A stretch of DNA of 64,000 nt from Paremcibacter congregatus. Its GTDB lineage: Bacteria > Pseudomonadota > Alphaproteobacteria > Sphingomonadales > Emcibacteraceae. The stretch is taken from assembly GCF_006385135.1 (NCBI RefSeq), contig NZ_CP041025.1:3937501-4001500 (forward strand), read 5' to 3'. Of this stretch, positions 26,624 through 34,907 are shown one piece after another; positions within the stretch are counted from its first letter, which is position 1; each line of letters opens with the position of its first letter. The notes beneath the pieces were generated by a model that made no database searches, was not told the DNA's origin, and saw only the letters and a program-made list of their open reading frames with translations. Position numbers and translations under genes: made by a program.

Positions 26624-28126
26624 TTATTCTGCATGATTGATCCACACCGATTGTCGCTGCAGATAATTTTCCATACAGGCCTCTCCGCCTTCTGCACCAA
26701 GGCCGGATTGCCCGAACGGTTCGAGGGAGAAAGCATGTCCTGCCCCCGCACTTTGCCCTGCGCAGGCATTCACAACGACGGACGACCGAATTCCTTTGGC
26801 CAACTTTAAGCCTGTTGAAATTTGGCTCGTCCAGACATAGGCCATAAGCCCGTATACTGTACTGTTTGCCAGACGCATGGCCTCGTCTTCATCTTCGAAT
26901 GTCATCACAGATAATACAGGGCCAAAGATTTCTTCCTGAACGATCCTGTCCCCGGGAGATACTGCCCGAAAAATTGTGGGCTCTATAAAGTAGCCTCCTC
27001 CTGGCTGCGCACTTACCGCTCCACCGACCACAAGCTCTGCGGCAGACCTTTTTCCTTCCTCGATATAGCGAAGTACTCTGGTAAACTGGTTCTTGTTCAC
27101 AAGCGGGCCAAAGCTTGTATCTGGATGTATCGCACTACCTATCTTGACCGCCTGAAATCGGTTGACCAACTTATCCAGCATTACATGTTCAATTTCCTTT
27201 TGAACAAGCAATCTTGTACCCGCGACACAAAGCTGTCCTTGGTTTGTCAGAACAAGGCCAGCAACAGCATCCGCCGCCGCATCAAGGTCAACTCCGTCCG
27301 CAAAAACAATATGGGGAGACTTCCCCCCACATTCAGCCTGCACTGCCTTCAAATTGGATTGTCCTGCATATTGCATCAACAGCTTGCCAACAGCTGTGGA
27401 GCCTGTGAAACCTATCATATCCACATCCATATGGAACCCGAGGGCCTTTCCGACTATCCCACCCTTCCCTTGCACCACATTTAAAACCCCTGGGGGCAAA
27501 CCCGCCTCATTGGCAAGCCGGGCAAGCCTTTGCGCAGAACCAGGTGAATATTCAGAAGGTTTGAGAACAACACTGTTGCCAGCTGCCAGTGCCGGAATGG
27601 TTTTAAGCAGGGCATTAAACGTTGGGAAATTCCAGGGGGCAATTGCCCCGACTACCCCTTTTGGTACTCGTCTTTGCGCGACAAAGCTACCCACATCACT
27701 ACTGAACACATCCCCTTTAATTTTATCAACCGCTTCCGCATAGAAACGTACCATATCCACAGCTGATTGAGCGCTGCCAAGAGAGACAGAAATGGGCTTA
27801 CCCATCTCATAAGCATCCTTTAAGTTAAAAAGATCTACCTCTTTTTCAATAAGGTCTGCAAAATGCTGCAATATTCTCTTTTTGCTGTTCTGGGGTACTT
27901 TACGCCACCTGCCATCATCGAATGACTTCCGCGCCGAATAAACAGCCTGATCTATATCGCCCTTATGACCAGTAGGCATCTCCACCAACTCTTTCCCCGT
28001 TGAAGGGTCTGTCAAGATAAATGTCTCCGCTGACAAGGACCGTGTGTCTTCACCTTCTATCCATGATGAAACAAATGGGTCAGATTGCCAGATTTTTTTA
28101 TAAGGTACGTTGTGCGTCTTGTTCAT
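26624..28126 (-). CDS. NAD(P)-dependent aldehyde dehydrogenase
   Basis: A 500-aa enzyme with all family landmarks: APWNFPTFNALLKTIPALAAGN, the nucleotide-binding GFTGSTAVGK, the general base Glu in QAECGGKSPHIV, and the nucleophile Cys in NQGQLCVAG (family GQxC). EEIFGPVLSVMTF is also present. It oxidises an aldehyde to a carboxylate. Its place between a TonB receptor and an amidohydrolase/esterase pair suggests it handles a product of the imported compound. Confidence 0.96.
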   Translation of the reverse strand: MNKTHNVPYKKIWQSDPFVSSWIEGEDTRSLSAETFILTDPSTGKELVEMPTGHKGDIDQAVYSARKSFDDGRWRKVPQNSKKRILQHFADLIEKEVDLFNLKDAYEMGKPISVSLGSAQSAVDMVRFYAEAVDKIKGDVFSSDVGSFVAQRRVPKGVVGAIAPWNFPTFNALLKTIPALAAGNSVVLKPSEYSPGSAQRLARLANEAGLPPGVLNVVQGKGGIVGKALGFHMDVDMIGFTGSTAVGKLLMQYAGQSNLKAVQAECGGKSPHIVFADGVDLDAAADAVAGLVLTNQGQLCVAGTRLLVQKEIEHVMLDKLVNRFQAVKIGSAIHPDTSFGPLVNKNQFTRVLRYIEEGKRSAAELVVGGAVSAQPGGGYFIEPTIFRAVSPGDRIVQEEIFGPVLSVMTFEDEDEAMRLANSTVYGLMAYVWTSQISTGLKLAKGIRSSVVVNACAGQSAGAGHAFSLEPFGQSGLGAEGGEACMENYLQRQSVWINHAE

Positions 28127-28239
28127 CTTGTCGGCCTTCCAGTAGTAATATTTTCAAAGAAACAATGCCTGCCGCCGCCCTCCACTTCTGAAGGTCTGAA
28201 CATTTCTGACAAGACATTATTGCGATCAAACTCGGTGAC

Positions 28240-28269
28240 GGCGGGGCAATATATGCCAGTTGCCCCGCC
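28240..28269. other. Strong G/C stem-loop after the 28.3 kb TonB receptor
   Basis: A perfect 10-bp stem GGCGGGGCAA / TTGCCCCGCC with a 10-nt loop lies about 32 bp downstream of the receptor stop. There is no T-run on the minus strand. It may stabilise the receptor mRNA or attenuate downstream genes so that receptor and enzymes are made at different levels. Confidence 0.65.
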
Positions 28270-28300
28270 CGTTTCCCCTAAGATAAAAGGGTGTTCAACA

Positions 28301-30910
28301 TTAAAAGTCTTTTTTGAAATTTATGCCAAGCGTGCGAGGTTTGTTGATATAAGCCTTCGGCAGTCCATTATGGCTTACCTGTAGTCGCGCTCTCTCATCA
28401 AACAAATTACTGACAAACAAGGAAGCATCCCACCCCATGTCAGAGATCAAACCAAGTCTCGCATTAAACAGGCTATATGCATCCGAATCCCTAAAGCCGG
28501 TGGACGGGGTGCCAAGCGTGCCATAATCTTCTGTTTTGGAACTGGTATAGCTCCAGTCACCTCTCACATAAATATCCAGATCATCATTTGGCGTATCCAT
28601 GATATATTGAACCGAGGCGTTGGCGGTCCATTTGGGCACACCAAGCAGGGATTCACCGGCATCCCCTCCCAATGCAGGAGCATCTTCGTCCAGCGTTGAT
28701 TTAACATATCCCAGACTAGCTGATAGCGTTAAACTCTCAAGCGGCTCCGCAATAAGTTCAACCTCAACCCCTTTGGCTGTCGCAGAACCGGCATTTTCCA
28801 CTACATTAAACCCACAGGATAAATTCATGCTTTGCTGAACATTTGTATAATCAATCCAGAAAGCCGTGGCATTCACACGCACGCGGTCATCCACCCACTG
28901 CGTTTTTGCTCCCAGTTCATAATTCCAGACACCATCCGGCTGAATTTGTACCAATCCATCCGGGAAATCGCCACACACTGCCGGCGGGCTAGCCTCCAGA
29001 ATACCACGTCTGAAACCTTCAGCGGCTCTCACATAAACCAAATGATCATCTGTCAGGGCATATGCGAGAGATGCAGACAGGCTCACACCATTATCACTCG
29101 TTGACCCAATACTTTCTGTTCCGGCAAAACTGCTCGCAAAAATGCCATCCTGCGCAACTGCCCTATTTACACTGATATCAAAGTATCGTGCCCCCACCTG
29201 GACTTCCAGAGGGCCTGCTTCGTAGGTAAGATTACCAAAGAGGGCCTTTTCTTCGATCTTGCTTGGATCGCGCGACAAAAAGAAAACATCCGTGCCAATC
29301 CCAAAGTGATCGCCTGCGCCCGCAGGCCCCACCCAGTCTCTGGACTGTGCCTCATCCGCATCCTGATAATAAAGACCTGTAGTCACTTGAACAGGAAAAT
29401 CCCAGTTCGAAACAAAACGGATTTCCTGAGTAAATGCCTCATTTTTATCCGTTACCGTCAATCCGGGAAAATACAGTGTATCCTCAAGCGTTGGAGCAGC
29501 CCCGGTCAAAAAGGAGACAAAATTTGTGCCATCGCCGATATTATAGGACGTAGACTTCAGATACGAGGAAATCGATGTAATATCACCAACCGCTGTAGTT
29601 ATAACGGCCTTGAGGGAATATAGCGCAAAGTCTGTTTCAAGGTAATCATCCTGATATGTAGAGATTCTTGGATTACCCCCAAGACCAAATACATCTTCAC
29701 TCACCGCAGAAACCCCACCGTATTTTTTCCTCTGATAATAAACAGAGGGTATTACTTCCAGCCACTCGTTGGGACGATATAACAGGGACGCTCGAACCGA
29801 CAGAAGATCAACAGTATTAATGTTCTGGTCTTCCTCAACCGTCTCCGGTGCAGGAATGATAGAACCGGACAGGTCTCCCCCAGGGAACCGAGGCACACGG
29901 TCAATATAGCCTTCTTCATCCCCATGAACAACCACAACCCGCAAGGCTGCAACATCTTCAAGTACTGGCAGGTTGATCGCCGCATTCATCAAAATATTCT
30001 TGCCGCCATATCTTGTCGATGACAAAGTACCGTCGAATTTAACATGGAAATCATTTAATGCCGGCTTGCGTGGAATAATCTTGATAACGCCGCCCATTGA
30101 GGACGAACCATAAAGGTTACCTTGAGGCCCTTTCAGAATCTCAACTCGTTCTACATCAAATATACGGGCATCAACCGACAGGCCCGCTGCACCAAAACCT
30201 GACACAGGAGTATCATCAATATACATGGCAACGACCGGCGCTCCCTCCGTCGGGGAAATGCCTCGCATGGATATGCCGTGCTTGAATCCCACATTACCCG
30301 CCGCTGGCGGTGTAAAGCCAATATTGGTTATTGTCCGGGCATACGCCTCAAAATCCACCATACCCGTTTTTGCAAAGAATTCATCTGTGCGTACTTCTAC
30401 TGCCATAGGGACATCCTGTAGACTTTGGCTACGCTTCTGGGCCGTCACTACAATCTCGTCAAGAGAAAATACACTCTCTGGCTCTTCACGGACATCTTTG
30501 TCGGCAAGTTGCACCTGTGGCTCGCCAGAACCCGTCATCGACATGTTAACTTTTTGCGCTAATGTGGTTGACTTGTTCTCAGACATTGAGACAACGACAA
30601 ACGTCTCCGCATCAATCTGTTTCAGGGTCAACCCCAGATTTACAAGTAACCGTGCAAGCCCGTCCTCCCGACTAAACTTACCCGACACCCCTGTCGTCGA
30701 GAGACCCTTAACCAAATCTAGTGAATAGAGAACCTGCACATCTGCCTGCTTTGAAAATGCGCGGATAGCCTTCGCAAGCGACTGAGGCTTAACCTCCAAG
30801 TCGTAGCGTGCTTCTTCTTCTGCCCTCCCAGAAGTAGATATGAACAGGGTTGCTGCTATAAAAGAGGCTATCAATGCGGCACTGCACACTGTGTTTTTTA
30901 ATTTCTTCAT
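28301..30910 (-). CDS. TonB-dependent receptor with N-terminal signalling (STN) domain
   Basis: About 869 aa. The start ATG 30910 (MKKLKNTVCSAAL) is preceded by GGAGAAGGA and gives a clean signal peptide. The mature N-terminus is an STN/secretin-like domain (LEVKPQSLAKAIRAFSKQADV, then LLVNLGLTLKQIDAETFVVV), which contacts a FecR anti-sigma protein. A TonB box (DEIVVTAQKR), a plug with VERVEILKGPQGNLYGSSSMGGVI, and a barrel ending LGINFKKDF follow. The GPQGNLYG plug type is common among receptors for complex organic compounds. It lies 165 bp from the fecR-like gene and should be induced by its own ligand through FecI/FecR. Confidence 0.96.
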   Translation of the reverse strand: MKKLKNTVCSAALIASFIAATLFISTSGRAEEEARYDLEVKPQSLAKAIRAFSKQADVQVLYSLDLVKGLSTTGVSGKFSREDGLARLLVNLGLTLKQIDAETFVVVSMSENKSTTLAQKVNMSMTGSGEPQVQLADKDVREEPESVFSLDEIVVTAQKRSQSLQDVPMAVEVRTDEFFAKTGMVDFEAYARTITNIGFTPPAAGNVGFKHGISMRGISPTEGAPVVAMYIDDTPVSGFGAAGLSVDARIFDVERVEILKGPQGNLYGSSSMGGVIKIIPRKPALNDFHVKFDGTLSSTRYGGKNILMNAAINLPVLEDVAALRVVVVHGDEEGYIDRVPRFPGGDLSGSIIPAPETVEEDQNINTVDLLSVRASLLYRPNEWLEVIPSVYYQRKKYGGVSAVSEDVFGLGGNPRISTYQDDYLETDFALYSLKAVITTAVGDITSISSYLKSTSYNIGDGTNFVSFLTGAAPTLEDTLYFPGLTVTDKNEAFTQEIRFVSNWDFPVQVTTGLYYQDADEAQSRDWVGPAGAGDHFGIGTDVFFLSRDPSKIEEKALFGNLTYEAGPLEVQVGARYFDISVNRAVAQDGIFASSFAGTESIGSTSDNGVSLSASLAYALTDDHLVYVRAAEGFRRGILEASPPAVCGDFPDGLVQIQPDGVWNYELGAKTQWVDDRVRVNATAFWIDYTNVQQSMNLSCGFNVVENAGSATAKGVEVELIAEPLESLTLSASLGYVKSTLDEDAPALGGDAGESLLGVPKWTANASVQYIMDTPNDDLDIYVRGDWSYTSSKTEDYGTLGTPSTGFRDSDAYSLFNARLGLISDMGWDASLFVSNLFDERARLQVSHNGLPKAYINKPRTLGINFKKDF

Positions 30911-31074
30911 TTCCTTCTCCCTTTGCACATGCCTATTGTTAAATTTGCTACTAAACTGAGCCAGGAACCAACAAAGCTCCTTAAAATTTCAGACACGTAC
31001 ATGGAAGACGACAAGCACTTTAAACACACACAACAAAAAGTTAACAAATCAAAATAAAAAACGATACGCGGCAA

Positions 31075-32172
31075 TTACGCTTTTACGGCTACTGCCTCTG
31101 ATGAACGGCGCATCAATATTATAACATTTTTTTCTCGTATAACTTGGACTGGCAAGGCTTCTTCCAACGCATTAAAAAATGATCCCATTTCCCCAAGCTT
31201 GAAAACCCCTCCTGCTTTAAAGGCCGCAACCTCCTCATCAGCAATGACTATTCTTTCTTTAATATATGGCTGTATTTCCCGGGCAATTTCCAAAAGAGAC
31301 TTTTCATCCAGAATGATGCGCCCCTCACGCCACAATGTCTCACGACTGACCCACTCTTCCTCCAATTTTACTTTTTGAGCTTTTTCCGCACCAAAAACAA
31401 GTTGGTCCCCGGCAACCAGGATTTCTGTTGTCGGCTTTATAACTCTTGTCGAATGACTGTCATTCTGGGCGGCAAAATTAGATCTCACTTCCACCTCGCC
31501 TTCTGTCACCAGAACTGCCACCTGAGGCCCTGCTTGCTTTATGTTGAAAGCCGTCCCGACCGCCTTGACGTACGCATTGCTTACCGCAACCTCAAACGGG
31601 CGATTTTTATCCTTCGCGACATCAAAATATACTTCCCCGCGCTTGAGATGAAGACGTCTTACACTCTCGGTCATCGCAACCTCGATTTCAGAGTTTGTAT
31701 TAAGAGTCAGCACAGAACCATCTTTCAGTAAAATCTTCTTCTGCTCCCCTACGGCAGTATTATATCTTTCTGTCGTTGGACCCCAGAATCCGCCATCCCA
31801 AAGCCAGATGCTACCCAGCACGACCAATAGGGCTGCCGCTACTCTGGCAAAAACATTCAACATCCGTCCCCGGATCTGTTTTCCCTGATGCGCCTTGACG
31901 AGTACAGCAGCATCTAGAACATCCTGACCCAAAAGTGTCTTTTCAAGGTCATGATGCGTGCGTAAAAGATCAGATAAAGCGAAAGCCTGGCCCGTAATAC
32001 CTGCCATTTCCCGAAATGCTTTTTCATGATCGCCATCTTCGCTTATCCAGGATTCAAACTCCTTCTTTTCAGCGCCCGTTATCATCCCGCTTTCAATCCT
32101 GGAATACCAAAAAGCAGCAAGATCATTCAGCTCGTTTGTTTTACTATCCAGATTTGTCATTTCGATATTCAC
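31075..32172 (-). CDS. FecR-family anti-sigma factor/sensor
   Basis: A 365-aa inner-membrane protein. The N-terminal cytoplasmic DUF4880 region contains AAFWYSRIESGMITGAEKKEFESW. One membrane segment, VFARVAAALLVVLGSIWLW, lies at about residues 108-126. A periplasmic FecR domain follows, with KKILLKDGSVLTLNTNSEI, VAVLVTEGEVEVRS and a C-terminal STN-like segment. It transmits the receptor's ligand signal to the sigma factor. The start overlaps the sigma gene stop by 4 bp (ATGA), which implies translational coupling. Confidence 0.95.
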   Translation of the reverse strand: MNIEMTNLDSKTNELNDLAAFWYSRIESGMITGAEKKEFESWISEDGDHEKAFREMAGITGQAFALSDLLRTHHDLEKTLLGQDVLDAAVLVKAHQGKQIRGRMLNVFARVAAALLVVLGSIWLWDGGFWGPTTERYNTAVGEQKKILLKDGSVLTLNTNSEIEVAMTESVRRLHLKRGEVYFDVAKDKNRPFEVAVSNAYVKAVGTAFNIKQAGPQVAVLVTEGEVEVRSNFAAQNDSHSTRVIKPTTEILVAGDQLVFGAEKAQKVKLEEEWVSRETLWREGRIILDEKSLLEIAREIQPYIKERIVIADEEVAAFKAGGVFKLGEMGSFFNALEEALPVQVIREKNVIILMRRSSEAVAVKA

Positions 32173-32765
32173 TTACCTTTTTTGCCTAATAGCGCTTTAT
32201 GATCAGAGAGTGATATGACTTGGCCTGTAGTATCTCGAAAACCAACATCATCTTGAACCAACACCATCTTTTTACGGCACTCCGCCATACCTTTTGTTAT
32301 ATGGTTTTCAACTGTACGGGTGGATACATTCATAATAGTTGCCGCATCCCGGTAGGATACATGCATGATTTTTATCAAAATAAACGCCTGCTTTACACGC
32401 GGCGCCATCTCATAAATAATTTTCTCAAGTTCTTGTATATCCTGCCGCCCGGCAGCAAACCGCTCAGGGGACAACAAGTCAGACTCAACAACCACATTTT
32501 CCGGATCAATACCTGCCCCGGAAATGGTTCGCATCTCTTTACGAACATGGTCTTTATAAGCATTTCTAGCAATACTAACAAGGAACGATTCCGGATTAAC
32601 AACCTGTTGCCAATTGGATACCTTATGTGCCTTTAAAAAAGTTTCCTGCACGATATCCTCAACGTCTTCTGCCTGCTGTCCTTTACGCATCAGAAACTTT
32701 CGAATATTTCTTTCATACCGCCTGTAAAGCCGGTTTACGAATGCCTTATTCTCTATTTTTGACAT
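32169..32765 (-). CDS. ECF sigma factor, FecI-like
   Basis: A 198-aa sigma-70 family member. Region 2 includes QAEDVEDIVQETFLKAH and SFLVSIARNAYKDHVRK. Region 4 includes MAPRVKQAFILIKIMHVSYRDAATIMNVSTRTVENHITKGMAE. It directs RNA polymerase to the cognate receptor operon when FecR is activated. It heads the unit sigma-FecR-receptor. Confidence 0.95.
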   Translation of the reverse strand: MSKIENKAFVNRLYRRYERNIRKFLMRKGQQAEDVEDIVQETFLKAHKVSNWQQVVNPESFLVSIARNAYKDHVRKEMRTISGAGIDPENVVVESDLLSPERFAAGRQDIQELEKIIYEMAPRVKQAFILIKIMHVSYRDAATIMNVSTRTVENHITKGMAECRKKMVLVQDDVGFRDTTGQVISLSDHKALLGKKGK

Positions 32766-32868
32766 GCAGAAACACCTACTTTTCTCAACAATCCCCTATG
32801 AAGACGTCAGGATTAGGCCGAACACCTACCATAACACTAAATTATTTTAAAAAATCCCTGTCAGGCCC

Positions 32869-33012
32869 CTACTGTATTGGCCAGTATTGAGTTACTAAAC
32901 TACCTATAATACCCCACGGAACCGTGACGATGGCCGCAGCGCTGCCACTCTCCACCATTGCCATGCCAAAAACAGTTCCGGCGACGAATGAAGGGAAAAA
33001 CGCCTCGCAAAA
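32869..33012 (-). pseudogene. Possible hydrophobic membrane-protein remnant
   Basis: A short minus-strand frame, open between two stops and without a start codon, reads EAFFPSFVAGTVFGMAMVES, then GSAAAIVTVPWGIIGSLV. The pattern looks like transmembrane helices of a transporter, but I cannot name the family. The rest of the gene is not found nearby. It may be chance. Confidence 0.3.
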
Positions 33013-33237
33013 CTAAATGCTCCTAGGGGGCCCAATGCATAATATTTCATCAGAGTTTTTGGAAACGACCATCGATGCGACCAATAAAGATAGAATAATA
33101 TTATACCTCTTTAGGGCCATATAAATTAAAGTGACAAGTGCCCGCATCAGGTCAAAGATAGCCATAAATTTCTCCAAATAGTGATGCGGATCAGGTTGTT
33201 CCAATCCGTCAGACATACTTGCATCTAAAAAAGGCAT
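33013..33237 (-). CDS. Possible small membrane protein, unrecognised
   Basis: A 74-aa frame with two hydrophobic stretches (FMAIFDLMRALVTLIYMAL and IILSLLVASMVV). There is no clear ribosome-binding site and no family recognised. It follows the amidohydrolase-containing region in reverse and adjoins the hydrophobic remnant at 32869-33012, so it may be part of the same decayed gene. The whole 32766-33264 stretch otherwise shows nothing. Confidence 0.25.
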   Translation of the reverse strand: MPFLDASMSDGLEQPDPHHYLEKFMAIFDLMRALVTLIYMALKRYNIILSLLVASMVVSKNSDEILCIGPPRSI

Positions 33238-33264
33238 GATAACGGGGTAGATTTCTATATTGAA

Positions 33265-34890
33265 TTATGGGGAGGTGTTCATTTCCTCCGCTTTTTTCTT
33301 CGCCACAAGTTGGCGAATATCGGCAAGAAGTTTCTGAGCATCGAACAATGTCCCATCCTTGATGGTATATAAAATTCCCTTTGTCTGTTCCATTCTATCT
33401 GCCGCCTTATTGTACCATCGGTGGCCCGTTCCGTAGAGCACCTTAAAATTCACCAGAGGGTTCTCCCTAACAATAATCAAATCAGCCTTCTTGCCAATCT
33501 CTATGGAACCAATTTCAGCATCCAAACCGAGTAATTCTGCGCCCTTGATGGTCGCGGCCTGCACAACTTCCAAGGGATGAAAACCTGCCTCCTGAAGCAA
33601 TTCCAGCTCTCGAATATACGCAAAACCGTATAATTTATAAATAAAGCCCGCATCGGAACCAACCGTCACCCGGCCGCCAGCATTTTTATAATCATTGACA
33701 AAAGCCATCCACCGATCAAAATTTCGCTTCCATACAACTTCATGGGCTGTTGTCCAGTCAAAGAAATAGGACCCGTGGATACGGGGATTAGACTCAAAAG
33801 CCCGCGTAATATAGGGCATGCTATAAGCCGCATGCCATTCCGCCTGACGCGCCCGCATAACGTCTCGATTGGCTTCATAGACTGTAAATGTGGGATCCAG
33901 GGTAAAATCAAGATCACGCAACACCTGTATTGTTGCCCGCCATCGTTCTGATCCCGGCGCAGCGGCTTGCCGCCATAAGTTTCCAGCTTCTCCAAAACGA
34001 TCCTGTTCATTATTATAATTATAGGCGTAGGGGTAATCCTGCACGATACGACCTTCAAACATAGCTTCTGGCAAGCCATACCAATGTTCCATGCTGTCGA
34101 CACCCAGCCGGGCACTATCCAGTACATTCATTTGGGTGACAGAAATTTGCGCGTGATGATAAGCTGTTTTCAACCCAAGTTTCTGCGCTTCTGCCACGGC
34201 GGCTTCGATCAATTTCGGCGCCGCACCAGTGAATTTAACACCATCTGCCCCCTTCCTATCTACGGCGCGCACCCATTGCCTCGCCGCCTCAGGCGACTCC
34301 ATGACCTGAGGGAACAGGGCATACGCTCGTATCCGCGGCGCAGTGATGTCCCCTCTTGCACTACGGTCCTTGTGATCCAGCGTCCAGCTCAACCCCATCA
34401 ATGACCCCACATCGCGCACCGTGGTAATCCCGTGGGCCAGCCAAAGCTTGGACACATATTCCGGATTTGTGAAAGAACCGGCAAAAGCATGGGTCGGCGT
34501 ACCGAAATGGGCATGGGAATTAATGAAGCCGGGTAAAACATACTGCCCAGACGCATCTATGATCTTGACCTGCGCCTCATCTAACGTAGCAACATCGGGC
34601 ATCCCGCCTCCCATTTTAATATCTACAATATGGTTGCCTTCGACCACAATTGTCGTGGGCCCTTGCAATGGTGCACCGGTGCCGTCAATCATATTACCAT
34701 TCAGGATGATGAGCCGTTCAAACGGGCCTTCGCCTTCATCTCCTCGCGCAGGAGACTTCGCAGGCGGAGGGATTGTGAGTATTCCCCTAACCTTCATTAT
34801 GATTTCTTCTCCCGGTTCAATTTCTGTCGCAAAACCCGTCATGGGATAAATAACGACCAGAGAAGTCAGCACCTTTAAAGCTGTGCGCAT
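33265..34890 (-). CDS. Exported amidohydrolase
   Basis: A 541-aa protein with a signal peptide (MRTALKVLTSLVVIYPMTGFATE). Amidohydrolase ligands are seen in NSHAHFGTPTH, a Lys in GVKFTGAA (probable carbamylated Lys), His in AYHHAQ, His in MEHWYGLP and Asp in TVGSDAGFIY. A C-terminal metal-independent piece reads KADLIIVRENPLVNF. It is the last gene of a five-gene operon with a TonB receptor, esterase, cyclophilin and S9 peptidase (gaps of 9-22 bp). The likely role is periplasmic cleavage of an amide or peptide bond in the imported substrate. Confidence 0.93.
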   Translation of the reverse strand: MRTALKVLTSLVVIYPMTGFATEIEPGEEIIMKVRGILTIPPPAKSPARGDEGEGPFERLIILNGNMIDGTGAPLQGPTTIVVEGNHIVDIKMGGGMPDVATLDEAQVKIIDASGQYVLPGFINSHAHFGTPTHAFAGSFTNPEYVSKLWLAHGITTVRDVGSLMGLSWTLDHKDRSARGDITAPRIRAYALFPQVMESPEAARQWVRAVDRKGADGVKFTGAAPKLIEAAVAEAQKLGLKTAYHHAQISVTQMNVLDSARLGVDSMEHWYGLPEAMFEGRIVQDYPYAYNYNNEQDRFGEAGNLWRQAAAPGSERWRATIQVLRDLDFTLDPTFTVYEANRDVMRARQAEWHAAYSMPYITRAFESNPRIHGSYFFDWTTAHEVVWKRNFDRWMAFVNDYKNAGGRVTVGSDAGFIYKLYGFAYIRELELLQEAGFHPLEVVQAATIKGAELLGLDAEIGSIEIGKKADLIIVRENPLVNFKVLYGTGHRWYNKAADRMEQTKGILYTIKDGTLFDAQKLLADIRQLVAKKKAEEMNTSP

Positions 34891-34907
34891 GATGTTTAAT
34901 GCTCCTT

